Source of the DNA: Stenotrophomonas sp. HITSZ_GD
GTDB taxonomy: Bacteria; Pseudomonadota; Gammaproteobacteria; Xanthomonadales; Xanthomonadaceae
Reading direction: 5' to 3'
DNA: 64,000 nucleotides
NCBI RefSeq assembly: GCF_029543105.1
Contig: NZ_JARQXB010000003.1
Coordinates: 248,001 to 312,000 of the forward strand
The position numbers were made by a program, and so were the translations under genes. Below are positions 45,666 to 56,674 of this stretch, piece by piece (the first letter of the stretch is position 1; each line of letters starts with the position of its first letter). The notes below the pieces were generated by a model. It was not told where the DNA came from. It worked only from the letters and a program-made list of their open reading frames with translations, and did no database searches.

Positions 45666-47564
45666 TCACCGCCCCGCCAACTCCAGCAGCAGCTTGTTGA
45701 GCCGGCGCACATAACCCGCCGGATCCTTCAGCGTATCGCCGGCCGCCAACGCCGCCTGGTCGAACAGCACGTGCGCCAGCTCGCCGAAGCGCGCGTCGTC
45801 GCGCTCCGCATCCAGCCGTTCGATCAGCGGATGCGCCGGGTTGAACTCGAACACCGGCTTGGCTTCCGGCAGCTTCTGCCCGCTGGCTTCCAGAATCTGG
45901 CGCATCTGCAGGCCCAGGTCGTCGCGGCCGATGGCCAGGATCGCCGGCGAATCGGTCAGCCGCTGCGACACCCGCACCTCGGCCACCTCATCGCCCAGCG
46001 CCTGCTGGATCCGTTCCGCCAACGCCTGCTTCTCCTGCGCGGCCTGCGCCTGCGCCTGCTTCTCCTCCTCGCTGTCCAGCGCGCCCAGGTCGAGGTCGCC
46101 ACGGGCGATGTCCACGAACGACTTGCCGTCGAACTCGGTCAGGTAGCCCATCAGCCACTCGTCGATGCGGTCGGTCAGCAGCAGCACCTCGATGCCCTTC
46201 TTGCGGAACACCTCCAGGTGCGGGCTGTCCTTGATCTGCGCGTAGCTTTCGCCGGTCAGGTAATACAGCTTGTCCTGGCCTTCCTTCATGCGCGCCACGT
46301 AGTCGGCCAGGGCCACGTCCTGCGCGCCGTCGCTGCCGTGGGTGGAGGCGAAGCGCAGCAGCCCGGCGATCTTCTCGCGGTTGCCGTAGTCCTCGGCCGG
46401 GCCTTCCTTCAGCACCTGGCCGAACTGCTTCCAGAACGCGGCGTAATCTTCCGGCTTGTCCTTGGCCAGCTTCTCCAGCATGTCCAGCGAGCGCTTGGTC
46501 AGCGCGGCCTTCATCGAGTCGATCACCGGCCCGGCCTGCAGGATTTCGCGCGAGACGTTGAGCGAGAGGTCCGCCGAATCCACCACGCCCTTGATGAAGC
46601 GCAGGTACAGCGGCAGGAACTGCTCGGCCTGGTCCATGATGAAAACGCGCTGCACGTAGAGCTTGAGCCCCTTGGCGGCGTCGCGGTGGTACAGGTCGAA
46701 CGGCGCGCGGCCGGGCACGTACAGCAGCGAGGTGTATTCCAGCTTGCCCTCGACCTTGTTGTGGCTCCACGCCAGCGGGTTGGCATGGTCGTGCGCGAGG
46801 TGCTTGTAGAACTCCTGGTATTCCTCGTCCTTCACCTCGCCGCGCGGCCGCGTCCACAGCGCGCTGGCGCGGTTCACCGCTTCCCACTGGGCCTCGGCGC
46901 CGGCGTCTTCGCCCTCGGCCTCCTTGCGCAGCTCCACCGGCAAGGCGATGTGGTCCGAATACTTCTTGATGATGCCGCGCAGGCGCCAGGCGTCGGCATA
47001 GCCTTCCTCGCCGTCCTTGAGATGCAGCACGATGCGCGTGCCGCGCTCGGGGCGCTCGATGGTGGCGACGTTGAACTCGCCTTCGCCGCGCGAGGACCAA
47101 TGCACGCCCTCGCTGGCCGGCAGGCCGGCGCGGCGGCTGTAGACATCGACCTGGTCGGCGACGATGAAGGCGCTGTAGAAGCCCACGCCGAATTGGCCGA
47201 TCAGGTGCGCGTCCTTCTTCTGGTCGCCGCTGAGGTGGGCCAGGAAGTCGGCGGTGCCGGACTTGGCGATGGTGCCCAGGTGGGCCACGGCTTCCTCGCG
47301 GCTCATGCCGATGCCGTTGTCCTCGATGCTGACCGTGCGCGCGGCGGCGTCGTAATCGACCCGGATGCGCAGCTCGCCGCCGCCTTCCAGCAGTTCCGGC
47401 CGCACCAGCGACTCGAAGCGCAGCTTGTCCGCGGCGTCGGCCGCGTTGGATACCAGCTCGCGCAGGAAGATCTCCTTGTTCGAGTACAGCGAGTGGATCA
47501 TCAGCTGCAGCAGCTGTTTGACCTCGGTCTGGAAACCCAGGGTCTGCGGTTGCGATTCGGTCAT
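45666..47564 (-). CDS. htpG: Molecular chaperone HtpG (Hsp90)
   Basis: 632 residues. The GHKL ATPase domain has '[20 protein letters not shown]', '[20 protein letters not shown]' and '[18 protein letters not shown]'; the middle and C-terminal dimer domains are complete. It is a cytosolic ATP-dependent chaperone. It is divergent from rsmD. Confidence 0.97.
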   Translation of the reverse strand: MTESQPQTLGFQTEVKQLLQLMIHSLYSNKEIFLRELVSNAADAADKLRFESLVRPELLEGGGELRIRVDYDAAARTVSIEDNGIGMSREEAVAHLGTIAKSGTADFLAHLSGDQKKDAHLIGQFGVGFYSAFIVADQVDVYSRRAGLPASEGVHWSSRGEGEFNVATIERPERGTRIVLHLKDGEEGYADAWRLRGIIKKYSDHIALPVELRKEAEGEDAGAEAQWEAVNRASALWTRPRGEVKDEEYQEFYKHLAHDHANPLAWSHNKVEGKLEYTSLLYVPGRAPFDLYHRDAAKGLKLYVQRVFIMDQAEQFLPLYLRFIKGVVDSADLSLNVSREILQAGPVIDSMKAALTKRSLDMLEKLAKDKPEDYAAFWKQFGQVLKEGPAEDYGNREKIAGLLRFASTHGSDGAQDVALADYVARMKEGQDKLYYLTGESYAQIKDSPHLEVFRKKGIEVLLLTDRIDEWLMGYLTEFDGKSFVDIARGDLDLGALDSEEEKQAQAQAAQEKQALAERIQQALGDEVAEVRVSQRLTDSPAILAIGRDDLGLQMRQILEASGQKLPEAKPVFEFNPAHPLIERLDAERDDARFGELAHVLFDQAALAAGDTLKDPAGYVRRLNKLLLELAGR

Positions 47565-47737
47565 GGGCGTGGCTCCTCGTGTTGCGGCCGCGGATGCGGC
47601 GATGCGCTCCGGGTATGGGCCGGCGCGCGCTTTTCAAGGTGGTGGCCGCGCTGGTCTATCATGCGCGGCCTGATGACCCGCCTGCCTTCCGCCCCGTATC
47701 GGCCCTGCCGCCCCGTCGCATCCGCGCGGGGCCGCGC

Positions 47738-48325
47738 GTGAGCGCGCGCAAGCCAGAAGGGCAGGTCCGCATCATCGGCGGACGCTGGCGCAACACGCGC
47801 CTGGCCGTGCCGGACCTGCCCGGCCTGCGCCCCACGGGCGACCGCGTGCGCGAAACCCTGTTCAACTGGCTGCAGCCGGCGCTGCCCGGCGCACGCGTGC
47901 TGGACCTGTTCGCCGGCAGCGGCGCGCTCGGGCTGGAGGCCGTCTCCCGCGGCGCCGGCAGCGCGTGCCTGGTGGAGCGCGACGCCGGGCTGGCTGCGCG
48001 CCTGCGCGAGCAGGTCGGCAAGCTCGGCGCGGCGGGGCAGGTGGAGGTGGTACAGGAAGACGCCCTGCGCTGGCTGGCGCGCCCGCCGGCGGCGCGTTTC
48101 GATATTGCCTTCGTCGACCCGCCTTTCGCCGCCGGCCTTTGGAATCAGGTGCTTGCGGCGCTGCCCGCGCAGCTGTCCGAGCAGGCCTGGCTGTACGTGG
48201 AGGCGCCGCATGACGCCGCGCCCGCGCTGCCGGCCGAATGGCGCCCGCACCGCGAGGGCACGACCCGCGAGGTGCGCTATGCGCTGTACCAGCGGCGGGC
48301 CGCTGCTACACTGACGCCACCTTAA
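47738..48325 (+). CDS. rsmD: 16S rRNA (guanine(966)-N2)-methyltransferase
   Basis: 195 residues from GTG 47738, which matches the usual family length; upstream extension is proline/arginine-rich and unlikely. Motif I 'RVLDLFAGSGALGLEAVSRG' and the N6/N2-type catalytic 'IAFVDPPFAAGLW' are clear. It methylates G966 of 16S rRNA. Followed by coaD after 14 bases. Confidence 0.93.
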   Translation: MSARKPEGQVRIIGGRWRNTRLAVPDLPGLRPTGDRVRETLFNWLQPALPGARVLDLFAGSGALGLEAVSRGAGSACLVERDAGLAARLREQVGKLGAAGQVEVVQEDALRWLARPPAARFDIAFVDPPFAAGLWNQVLAALPAQLSEQAWLYVEAPHDAAPALPAEWRPHREGTTREVRYALYQRRAAATLTPP

Positions 48326-48333
48326 CGCGGTAA

Positions 48334-48846
<513 letters not shown>

Positions 48847-48896
48847 ATTTCACCCGTCACACCCATAACAAAACAGGAAACAGGGAGGATCACCCA

Positions 48897-49391
48897 ATGA
48901 AGAATCTCATGCGTGGGCTGCTCATCGCATCGATGGCCGCGCTGGCGTTCACCGCCTGCAAGAAGGAAGAAGCCAAGCCTGCCACCGAGGCCGCCGTGGC
49001 GCTGAAGGCCCCGGGCAAGGACGACGATGCCGGCTGGAAGCAGTACCTGCAGCAGGTGGCGATCCAGAACATGGGCAACGTCACCAACAGCCCGTTCCTG
49101 TACTACCTGCCGCCGGAATCGGATCCGGAGTTCCAGGCCAAGTACGAGCGCCAGGTCGAGAGCGCGACCACGACCATCAGCCGCGGCATCAGCCCGGGCA
49201 ACATGATCGCCTTCGGCTCCTCGGCCTCGGCCAAGATGGCCGACATGATCGCCGCGGTGTTCAAGGACGTGCAGGCCGACTCCATGAAGGGCGTGCGCAT
49301 CGTGTTCATCGGCGACGCCGCCGACAACGCGCGCGTGCAGACCATCATCCAGCCGACCGGCGCCGAGTACATCTTCGTCGAAGCCAAGTAA
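48897..49391 (+). CDS. Putative lipoprotein
   Basis: 164 residues from ATG 48897, seven bases after GGGAGG. A lipoprotein signal ends in 'AFTAC' (Cys21), followed by 'KKEEAKP'. The rest is a compact alpha/beta domain ('GVRIVFIGDAADNARVQTII' near the end). Probably membrane-anchored in the periplasm. No family recognised. Confidence 0.75.
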   Translation: MKNLMRGLLIASMAALAFTACKKEEAKPATEAAVALKAPGKDDDAGWKQYLQQVAIQNMGNVTNSPFLYYLPPESDPEFQAKYERQVESATTTISRGISPGNMIAFGSSASAKMADMIAAVFKDVQADSMKGVRIVFIGDAADNARVQTIIQPTGAEYIFVEAK

Positions 49392-49398
49392 TACCCGC

Positions 49399-49425
49399 GG
49401 ACCGGGCGCCCCGTGCGCCCGGTCC
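49399..49425 (+). terminator. Perfect 11-pair hairpin after the lipoprotein gene
   Basis: GGACCGGGCGC (49399-49409) and GCGCCCGGTCC (49415-49425) with a five-base loop, eight bases after the stop. A T-run is lacking, so termination may be partial. Confidence 0.6.
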
Positions 49426-49575
49426 CTCCATCGGAACCGCCTTGCCGTACCCGCAACTCCCCCTGGCGATCGGCGCGCTCGCGCACGATCCCCGCCACGC
49501 CGGACCGGCCCGTGCCGGCGCCGCGCCCCCGCCCCGCGCGCGACACGCCGCACGCGCAGACGCGATGCCGCCGCC

Positions 49576-49860
49576 ATGTCGCTGAAGATCAACGAGCTGT
49601 GCGTCAACTGCGATGTCTGCGAGCCGGCCTGCCCGAACCGGGCCATCTCCATGGGCGAGACCATCTACATCATCGACCCGGCGCGCTGCACCGAGTGCGT
49701 GGGCCATTACGATGAGCCGCAGTGCGTGATGGTCTGCCCGGTCGAATGCATCGACCCCGATCCGGACATCCCGGAGACCCACGACCAGCTCCTGGCCAAG
49801 CTGCGCCAATTGCAGCGCGACCATCCCGAGTTCTACGAAGAGGAACCGCCATCGCCATGA
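49576..49860 (+). CDS. YfhL-type 4Fe-4S dicluster ferredoxin
   Basis: 94 residues. First cluster motif 'CVNCDVCEPACP' and second 'CTECVGHYDEPQCVMVCPVE', where the eight-residue insert between Cys2 and Cys3 is the mark of the YfhL/Alvin family. A short acidic C-terminal helix follows. Linkage to coaD is common in proteobacteria. Its stop overlaps ggt (ATGA). Confidence 0.93.
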   Translation: MSLKINELCVNCDVCEPACPNRAISMGETIYIIDPARCTECVGHYDEPQCVMVCPVECIDPDPDIPETHDQLLAKLRQLQRDHPEFYEEEPPSP

Positions 49861-51608
49861 AGCCCTTCGCCCGCCCCGTGCTGCTGTGCCTGCTGGTGTT
49901 GTTCACCGCGCCCGCGTTCGCCGCCGAACCGCCAGTGGCGGCGCCCGCAACCGGCCGGCATCCGCCCGGCGCGGCCGTGGCCAGCGGCCACCACCTGGCT
50001 ACCGAGGCCGGCCTGCAGATCCTCAAGGAAGGCGGCAACGCGTTCGATGCGGCGGTGGCGGTGTCCTCCACGCTGGCGGTGGTCGAGCCGATCAGTTCGG
50101 GCCTGGGCGGTGGCGGCTTCTTCCTGCTGCACGACGCCAGGACCGGCCAGGACGTGATGCTGGACGCGCGCGAGTACGCGCCCGAGTCCGCCACCCCGCA
50201 GCAGTTCCTGGACAAGAATGGCGAGCTGGACCGCGACCGCTCGATCAACGGCCCGTGGTCGGCCGGCATCCCGGGCCTGCCGGCGGCGCTGGTGGAGCTG
50301 GCCGGCAAGCACGGCCGGCTGCCGCTGAAGCAGTCGCTGGCGCCGGCGATCCGCATCGCCACCGAGGGTTTCCCGGTGTACGAGCGCATGGCCAAGGGCT
50401 ACGCCTCGCGCCGCGAAGTGATGGAACGCTACCCCGGCACGCGCGAGGTGTACCTGCGCAACGGCCGCCCCATCGCCACCGGCGACGTGTTCAAGCAGCC
50501 GGAGCTGGCGCACACGCTGGCGCTGCTCGGCGAGAAGGGCTTTGATGGCTTCTACCGCGGCGAGACCGCCAAGAAGCTGCTGGCCGGCGTGAAGCAGGCC
50601 GGCGGCCGCTGGACCGCGCAGGAACTGGCCGGTTACCAGGTCAAGCAACGCACGCCGATCAGCTTCCAGTACCGCGACTGGAAGATCACCACCGCGCCGC
50701 CGCCGTCCTCCGGCGGCATTGCGCTGGCCGAGATGCTGCAGATCCTCGAAGGCTGGGACCTGGCCAAGCTGGACGAGGTGCAGCGCACGCACCTGGTGGT
50801 GGAGGCCATGCGCCGCGCCTACCGCGACCGCACGTTCTTCCTGGGCGATCCGGATTTCGTCACCATCCCGCAGCGCGTGCTGACCAGCAAGGATTACGCG
50901 ATGGGGCTGCGTGCCACCCTCAATCCGGCCAAGGCCACGCCCAGCGACCTGCTCTCGGGCAACCCCACGCCGCTGGAAGACGACGAGACCACGCACTTCT
51001 CGATCATCGACAGCGAAGGCAACCGCGTGGGCGCCACGCAGACGGTGAACCTGCTGTACGGCTCGGGCCTGATTCCCAAGGGCACCGGCGTGCTGCTCAA
51101 CGACGAGATGGATGATTTCGCGCTCAAGCCCGGCACGCCGAATGCGTTTGGCGTGATGGGCTACGAGGCCAACGCGCCCAAGCCGGGCAAGCGCATGCTC
51201 TCGTCGATGACGCCGACGTTCATGGAATCGCCGCAGCGCGTGACCGTGCTCGGCACGCCGGGCGGCAGCCGCATCATCACCATGGTGCTGCTGGGCATCC
51301 TCGGCTACGACGCCGGCCTGGACGCGCAGCAGGTCGCCGCGTTGCCGCGCTACCACCACCAGTGGCTGCCGGACACCATCGAGGCCGAGGGCGGCGCCTT
51401 CGGCCCGGACGTGGTCGCCGGGCTGCGCAAGCTCGGTCATACGGTGGACGTGCCGGGCGACAGCGCCGAAGGCGGCCGCGGTTCCAGCCACGTGTGGGGC
51501 AACCTGCAGACGGTGGAGTGGGACCTGCAAGGCAACGTGCTGCGCGGCGGCAGCGACCCGCGCAACCCGGTGGGCAGCGCCGAAGTGATCGCCGCCCCGT
51601 CGAACTGA
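49857..51608 (+). CDS. ggt: Gamma-glutamyltransferase
   Basis: 583 residues from ATG 49857, with a signal peptide cleaved near 'APAFAAEP', so periplasmic. The catalytic Thr (about residue 379) in '[20 protein letters not shown]' marks the autocleavage site into two chains, and '[15 protein letters not shown]' is the substrate loop. It hydrolyses or transfers gamma-glutamyl groups, mainly from glutathione. Translation is coupled to the ferredoxin gene. Confidence 0.95.
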   Translation: MKPFARPVLLCLLVLFTAPAFAAEPPVAAPATGRHPPGAAVASGHHLATEAGLQILKEGGNAFDAAVAVSSTLAVVEPISSGLGGGGFFLLHDARTGQDVMLDAREYAPESATPQQFLDKNGELDRDRSINGPWSAGIPGLPAALVELAGKHGRLPLKQSLAPAIRIATEGFPVYERMAKGYASRREVMERYPGTREVYLRNGRPIATGDVFKQPELAHTLALLGEKGFDGFYRGETAKKLLAGVKQAGGRWTAQELAGYQVKQRTPISFQYRDWKITTAPPPSSGGIALAEMLQILEGWDLAKLDEVQRTHLVVEAMRRAYRDRTFFLGDPDFVTIPQRVLTSKDYAMGLRATLNPAKATPSDLLSGNPTPLEDDETTHFSIIDSEGNRVGATQTVNLLYGSGLIPKGTGVLLNDEMDDFALKPGTPNAFGVMGYEANAPKPGKRMLSSMTPTFMESPQRVTVLGTPGGSRIITMVLLGILGYDAGLDAQQVAALPRYHHQWLPDTIEAEGGAFGPDVVAGLRKLGHTVDVPGDSAEGGRGSSHVWGNLQTVEWDLQGNVLRGGSDPRNPVGSAEVIAAPSN

Positions 51609-51618
51609 GGCGCGCGCG

Positions 51619-52521
51619 ATGAAACTCTGGTCCCTGCGCGGCAACAGCCAGAAGCTGGATGGCGGCGCGATGTTCGGCAACGCGCCGCGCGCGGTGTGGG
51701 AGAAGTGGGCCGCGCCGGACGAGCACAACCGCATCGCGCTGGCCTGCCGCGCGTTGCTGGCCAGCCCGCTGGCCGGCAAGACGGTGCTGTTCGAAACCGG
51801 CATCGGCGCGTTTTTCGAGCCCAGGCTGCGCGAGCGCTACGGCGTGCAGGAAGACCGGCACGTGCTGGTGGATTCGCTGCGCGAAGCCGGTTTCGAGCAC
51901 GAGGACATCGACGTGGTGGTGCTGAGCCACCTCCACTTCGACCATGCCGGCGGCCTGCTGGCGCCCTGGAGCGAAGGCCGCGCGCCGGAACTGCTGTTTC
52001 CCAATGCCACGTTCCTGGTGGGCGCGGCGCATTGGCAACGCGCGCTGCACCCGCATCCGCGCGACCGCGCCAGCTTCATTGCCGAACTGCCGGCGTTGCT
52101 GGAGGCCAGCGGGCGGCTGGAGATCGTCGAAGGCGCCTGTTCGCAGGCCCTCGGCGACAGCGTGCGCTTCACCTTCAGCGACGGCCATACGCCGGGGCTG
52201 ATGCTGGCCGAGATCGTCGGCCCGGAATGGATCGACGGGCAGCCGCACGGTGGGGTGGTGTTCTGCGCCGACCTGATCCCCGGGCGTTCGTGGGTGCACG
52301 TGCCCATCACCATGGGCTACGACCGCAATGCCGAGCTGCTGATCGACGAGAAGCACGCTTTCCTGGACGACAAGCTGGCGCGCAACGTCCATCTGTTCTT
52401 CACCCACGACCCGGACTGCGCCTTGGCGCAGGTGGTGCGCGACGCGCGCGGCCGCTACGGCACCACGCACGAGGTGGCCGAGCTGCGCGCGCGCAGCTTG
52501 TTCACGCCGCTGCTGGCCTGA
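51619..52521 (+). CDS. Metallo-beta-lactamase-fold hydrolase
   Basis: 300 residues. The metal motif '[16 protein letters not shown]' (HxHxDH) is intact, with later ligands in '[11 protein letters not shown]' and '[15 protein letters not shown]'. No signal peptide, so cytosolic. The substrate cannot be read. It begins ten bases after ggt and may share its transcript, which hints at a thiol or glutathione-related substrate, but this is inference from position. Confidence 0.88.
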   Translation: MKLWSLRGNSQKLDGGAMFGNAPRAVWEKWAAPDEHNRIALACRALLASPLAGKTVLFETGIGAFFEPRLRERYGVQEDRHVLVDSLREAGFEHEDIDVVVLSHLHFDHAGGLLAPWSEGRAPELLFPNATFLVGAAHWQRALHPHPRDRASFIAELPALLEASGRLEIVEGACSQALGDSVRFTFSDGHTPGLMLAEIVGPEWIDGQPHGGVVFCADLIPGRSWVHVPITMGYDRNAELLIDEKHAFLDDKLARNVHLFFTHDPDCALAQVVRDARGRYGTTHEVAELRARSLFTPLLA

Positions 52522-52648
52522 GCACACGTGCCGCGGCTGGACACGGCGCGATCTGCATGAAGGTTCGCCGACCCGGCGTCGCCGCGCGGCTTGCGCCCGC
52601 GACCGCAGGCCGGGCAGGATCGGGCGTCCCGCCCGTGAGCCTGCCTCG

Positions 52649-54388
52649 ATGTCCCACCGCCTGTTGCGCCTTGCCGCATCCTGCCTGCTGGTCGCCGCCG
52701 TTCCCGCGCTGGCCGAACCGGCCATCCGTGTCGACCAGCTCGGATTTGCCCCTGGCGCACGCAAGCTGGCGGTGGTGGAGGGCATCGAGGCGAGCCAACC
52801 CTTCACCGTGGTGCGCGCGAAGGATGGCAAGACGGTGTTCAAGGGCACGCTGGGCGCGCCGGCGCGCTGGGCGCCGGCCGACCGCATGGCGGCGCTGGCT
52901 GATTTCAGCCCACTGGCCACGCCAGGCCAGTACCGCATCGAGGTGCGTGGCGTGCCGGCCTCCGACCTTTTCCGCATCGACGCCAACGCGTATGCCGGGC
53001 TGAACGACGCCGCGTTGAAGGCGTACTACTACAACCGCGCCAGCACCGCGCTGGACGCGCGCTACGCCGGGCAGTTCGCGCGCGCGGCCGGCCACCCGGA
53101 TACGCAGGTGGAGATCCATCCTTCCGCCGCATCGCCCGGGCGGCCGGCCGGCACCGTGGTCTCCGCGCCCAGGGGCTGGTACGACGCCGGCGACTACAAC
53201 AAGTACGTGGTGAACTCCGGCATCTCGACCTGGACCTTGCTGGCCGCCTACGCGCATTACCCGCAGGTCTTCAAGGGCCGGGACATCAATATCCCCGAAA
53301 GCGGCAACGCCGTGCCGGACATCCTCGACGAGGCGATGTGGAACCTGGAATGGATGCTCGCCATGCAGGACCCGGGCGATGGCGGCGTGTACCACAAGCT
53401 CACCAACCTGCAGTTCGACGGCATCGTGATGCCCGCGCAAGCGAACGCCAGGCGCTACATGGTCGGCAAGGGCACGGCGGCGACGTTGGATTTCGCCGCG
53501 GTCATGGCGATGGCCGCGCGGGTCTACGCGCCCTATGAAGCCCGCTTTCCCGGCGTGCCGGCGCGCATGCGCGCGGCGGCCGAAGCGGCGTGGGGCTGGG
53601 CGATGACCCATCCGGACGTGGCTTACGTGCAGCCAGCCGACGTCAAGACCGGCGGCTACAACGATGACAAGTTCGACGACGAATTCGCGTGGGCGGCCGC
53701 CGAGCTGTACCTGCTGACCGGCACGCCGGCCTACTACCAGACCTTCGAGCGCTACGCGCAGCCGCCGGGCGTGCCGAACTGGGCGGACGTGGGCGCGCTG
53801 GGCTGGATCTCGCTGGCCAGCGAACTGCCCAAGCTGCCCGACGATGCCGCGCGGGCGAAAGTGCGCGACGGCGTGACAGGCGAGGCGGCGAAGCTGGCGA
53901 CGAAGTGGTCGCAATCGGCGTGGCGGGTGACGATGCAGCCACAGGATTTTCGCTGGGGCAGCAATGCCGACGTGCTCAACCAGGCGCTGATGCTGCTGCA
54001 GGGCTACCGGCTGGACGGCGATCGCGTGCAACTGGACGCCGCGCAGTCGCAGCTGGATTACATCCTGGGGCGCAATCCGCTGGGCGTGTCGTTCGTGACC
54101 GGGCAGGGCGCGCGCAGCCCGATGAATATCCACCACCGGCCTTCGGAAGCGGACGGCATCGCCGCCCCGGTGCCGGGCTGGTTGTCCGGCGGCCCGAACC
54201 CGGGCCAGCAGGATGCGAAGGATTGCGGAGCGGTGCGCTATCCCAGCGCGTTGCCGGCGCTGTCGTGGCTGGACGATACGTGCAGCTACGCGAGCAACGA
54301 GGTGGCGATCAACTGGAACGCACCGCTGGTGTACGTGAGCGCTGCGTTGCAGGCGCTGACCCCGGCAACGGTGGAAGGGAAGCGCTGA
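52649..54388 (+). CDS. Glycoside hydrolase family 9 (endoglucanase-type), secreted
   Basis: 579 residues. Signal peptide to about residue 22 ('PALA'), an N-terminal Ig-like CelD domain ('IRVDQLGFAPGARKLAVVE'), then the GH9 barrel with the catalytic base region 'GWYDAGDYNKYVVNSG', 'DYILGRNPLGVSFVTG' with a following His, and the acid Glu in 'YASNEVAINWNAPLVY'. It likely cleaves beta-1,4-glucan such as cellulose or xyloglucan. Given the gum locus, a role on self-made glucan is possible but unproven. Confidence 0.92.
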   Translation: MSHRLLRLAASCLLVAAVPALAEPAIRVDQLGFAPGARKLAVVEGIEASQPFTVVRAKDGKTVFKGTLGAPARWAPADRMAALADFSPLATPGQYRIEVRGVPASDLFRIDANAYAGLNDAALKAYYYNRASTALDARYAGQFARAAGHPDTQVEIHPSAASPGRPAGTVVSAPRGWYDAGDYNKYVVNSGISTWTLLAAYAHYPQVFKGRDINIPESGNAVPDILDEAMWNLEWMLAMQDPGDGGVYHKLTNLQFDGIVMPAQANARRYMVGKGTAATLDFAAVMAMAARVYAPYEARFPGVPARMRAAAEAAWGWAMTHPDVAYVQPADVKTGGYNDDKFDDEFAWAAAELYLLTGTPAYYQTFERYAQPPGVPNWADVGALGWISLASELPKLPDDAARAKVRDGVTGEAAKLATKWSQSAWRVTMQPQDFRWGSNADVLNQALMLLQGYRLDGDRVQLDAAQSQLDYILGRNPLGVSFVTGQGARSPMNIHHRPSEADGIAAPVPGWLSGGPNPGQQDAKDCGAVRYPSALPALSWLDDTCSYASNEVAINWNAPLVYVSAALQALTPATVEGKR

Positions 54389-54493
54389 GGCGAAGCGGTT
54401 GCTTGTCAGCCGGCGGGAACTGACGGAACATCGGGCCCCATCGGGCGTCGCGACTGAGAGGATTCGCCCGGCTGCCGACCATTGGAGGGACGG

Positions 54494-54781
54494 ATGACCC
54501 GATCGACCGTACGTGCACTGCTTGTGATGTCCCTCATCTGGGTGGGGATGATCGCAGGTCTTGCTGCGTTGTTATATCCGGCAGTCGGCGCCATCGCTGC
54601 TCTGCCGGAACCCAATCCATTCTGGTCCGTGTCGGTGACCAACATTCCCTCGGCGCCTTTCCAGGTGACGCTTCACACCATGTCGTGGCTGCTGATTTGT
54701 CTGGGTCCATTGGCGGCACTGTGGGGATTTTCAGCGTTCATCGCCGTCGCAGCGCGGTCTCCCAAACTGCCTGGTGCATGA
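54494..54781 (+). CDS. Two-span small membrane protein
   Basis: 95 residues from ATG 54494, with GGAGG five bases upstream. Two hydrophobic helices (about 9-35 and 57-85) flank a loop with 'PEPNPFWSVSVTNIPSAPF'. No recognised family. It stands alone between the GH9 gene and the convergent alpha/beta hydrolase. Confidence 0.6.
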   Translation: MTRSTVRALLVMSLIWVGMIAGLAALLYPAVGAIAALPEPNPFWSVSVTNIPSAPFQVTLHTMSWLLICLGPLAALWGFSAFIAVAARSPKLPGA

Positions 54782-54906
54782 CCACGGCGGGATATCAGGG
54801 GCCAGAACGCCAGCCATTTGCCATCCTATAGCGCGCGTCTATCAGCACCAGGGCGCTGCCTGCCGGCAGCGCCTTCTCTCCATGCGCCGCGTTTCTCGAG
54901 CATGCC

Positions 54907-55830
54907 TTACCGGTCGAGGAACGCCACCAGCGCCGGAATCGTCTGCCCGGGCGCTTCTTCCATCAGCCAGTGGCCCGAGCCCTTGATGATGATGCCCTCC
55001 ACATTCGTGTCCACCATCCGCCCCTGGTCGATCAGGAACTGGCCGCCGGCCTTCTCGCCGGACAGCACCAGCATCGGCATGTGCAACGGCGTCCGGGCGA
55101 AGCCGGCGAAGTCCTTCGCATCCTGCTCGAAGTTGCGGAAGTACTCGAAGCCGGCACGCATGCCACCGGGCTGGGCGTACTGCGCCGCGTAGAACTGCCG
55201 GTCGGCCTCGGGCACCGAGTGGTTGCGGTCGGCGGCGAAGTCGTTCCAGAAGTGCTCGAAGTAGATGCGCTCGCGGCCATCGACCAGCTTCAGCGGCGTT
55301 TCGCCGTAGAAGTGGAAATGCCACAGGTCCCGCAGCAGCCACACCTTGGTCCAGTCGCCCACGCCCGGCAGGAACGCATCCATCAGCACCACGCTTTCGA
55401 CCTGGTCCGGGTACTGCGCCGCGTAGGCGTAGGCGACCATCAGGCCGATGTCGTGGCCGACGATCTTCACCTTGGGATAGCCCAGCGATTGCACGAGCGC
55501 GTGGATATCCTGCGCCAGGGTCTTCTTGTCGTAGCCGCCGGCCGGCTTGGAGGAGCCGCCCGCGCCGCGCAGGTCCGGCGCGATCATCACGTGGCGGCCG
55601 GCCAGCTCGCGCATCAGCGGCTGCCACATGCGGCTGGTTTCGGCATAGCCGTGCAGCAACACCACCGGCGTGCCGTCGCCGTGGCCGGCCTGCAGGTAAT
55701 GCAGGGTGACGCCATTGACCTGGGCGGTATGGCTTTGGATGTCCACGTTCGCCGCGTGGGCGAGGGTGGCGGCGAACAGCGCCATGCCCGCGAGGGCGGC
55801 GCGCTGGAAGAGGCGAAGGAGCGTTTTCAT
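54907..55830 (-). CDS. Secreted alpha/beta hydrolase with Asp nucleophile (epoxide hydrolase-like)
   Basis: 307 residues from ATG 55830, with GAGGAA upstream. A signal peptide ends near 'LAHAANV', so probably periplasmic. 'VVLLHGYAETSRMW' gives the oxyanion HG motif and 'VKIVGHDIGLMVAYAYA' places Asp at the nucleophile elbow, as in epoxide hydrolases and haloalkane dehalogenases; 'GSGHWLMEEAPGQT' holds the catalytic His. It follows 55857-56498 after 26 bases on the same strand. Substrate unknown. Confidence 0.88.
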   Translation of the reverse strand: MKTLLRLFQRAALAGMALFAATLAHAANVDIQSHTAQVNGVTLHYLQAGHGDGTPVVLLHGYAETSRMWQPLMRELAGRHVMIAPDLRGAGGSSKPAGGYDKKTLAQDIHALVQSLGYPKVKIVGHDIGLMVAYAYAAQYPDQVESVVLMDAFLPGVGDWTKVWLLRDLWHFHFYGETPLKLVDGRERIYFEHFWNDFAADRNHSVPEADRQFYAAQYAQPGGMRAGFEYFRNFEQDAKDFAGFARTPLHMPMLVLSGEKAGGQFLIDQGRMVDTNVEGIIIKGSGHWLMEEAPGQTIPALVAFLDR

Positions 55831-55856
55831 GGGAATTCCTCGTCGGGTTCGATGGT

Positions 55857-56498
55857 TCACGGGTCGGTGGTGAAGGGCACGCGCGCCAGGAATTCGCGCG
55901 TGGTCAGCAGGGCATGCGCAAAGGTCGGTCCGTTGACCTCGTGCGCGTAGAACATCGCGTCGTGGCTGAGCGCGGCCGTGGCATCGGTGACCAGGGTGAC
56001 GTGGTAGCCCAGCTCGCTGGCATGGCGCGCGGTGGTCTCGATGCAGGTGTTGGCGATCGCACCGACCACGACGACGTGGCTGATGCGCTGTTGCTTGAGC
56101 AGCAGGTCCAGGTCCGTGCCAAGAAAGCCGTTAGTGCCCCAATGCTCCCGGGCCACGGTGTCGCCGGGCCCGGGCGTGAGATCGGGATGCCACTGGCCGC
56201 CCCAGCTATTCATGGCGAAGGCCTGGGCCTGGGACATCGCCTGCTGCCACGGCGTGGGGTGCTGCCAGCGTTCGAAGTCATTGGGCATCGCGCGGTGATG
56301 GGGGACGAAGAACAGGGGCCAGCGGGCACAGCGGATCGCCTGGCGGATGCGGCGCAGGTTCGCCAGCAGGTCCACGCCCGCCGCGACCTCGGCCAGGCGC
56401 GGCCAGAACTTGCCGCCTTCGGAAAGGAAGTCGTTGTAGGGATCCACCAGCAGCAGCGCGGTATGTCCCGGTGGATAGACCGGCCCCAGCGAATCCAT
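55857..56498 (-). CDS. Isochorismatase-like cysteine hydrolase (first copy)
   Basis: 213 residues from ATG 56498, with GGAGAAG upstream. 'HTALLLVDPYNDFLSEGGKF' carries the catalytic Asp, and 'VVVVGAIANTCIETTARHAS' the catalytic Cys. Divergent from the response regulator at 56675, with a shared 16-base element between them. The substrate may be an amide or related small molecule; not identifiable. Confidence 0.88.
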   Translation of the reverse strand: MDSLGPVYPPGHTALLLVDPYNDFLSEGGKFWPRLAEVAAGVDLLANLRRIRQAIRCARWPLFFVPHHRAMPNDFERWQHPTPWQQAMSQAQAFAMNSWGGQWHPDLTPGPGDTVAREHWGTNGFLGTDLDLLLKQQRISHVVVVGAIANTCIETTARHASELGYHVTLVTDATAALSHDAMFYAHEVNGPTFAHALLTTREFLARVPFTTDP

Positions 56499-56587
56499 GG
56501 CTGCTTCTCCGCGCGCCGTATGCGCCTGCCGGAGCAGCATCGGCCGTGCCCCGGGCCGGGTCATCGCGGTGAACGGTGGCCCGCGTG

Positions 56588-56603
56588 TCCTCCATTTGGG
56601 GGA
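56588..56603. promoter_or_regulatory. 16-base element TCCTCCATTTGGGGGA (copy 1)
   Basis: It lies between the divergent hydrolase (56498) and response regulator (56675) starts. The identical 16 bases occur at 59464-59479 between the second hydrolase and the sensor kinase. It is partly palindromic (TCCTCC/GGGGGA). A binding site for the regulator encoded at 56675 is the simplest reading. Confidence 0.6.
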
Positions 56604-56674
56604 TGCCCCCGGAGGGCCGCCGGTTGCTATACATTGCGCCGTGACCGGCAGCGGCGGGCGTAGCGGAGCGGGAC

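Noticed and set aside
45402-47741. 779-residue plus-strand open frame
   Set aside because: It is the antisense shadow of htpG; composition is His/Arg/Leu-rich without any motif, and htpG is certain.
49833-51803. 656-residue minus-strand open frame
   Set aside because: Antisense shadow of ggt; ggt motifs on the plus strand are intact.
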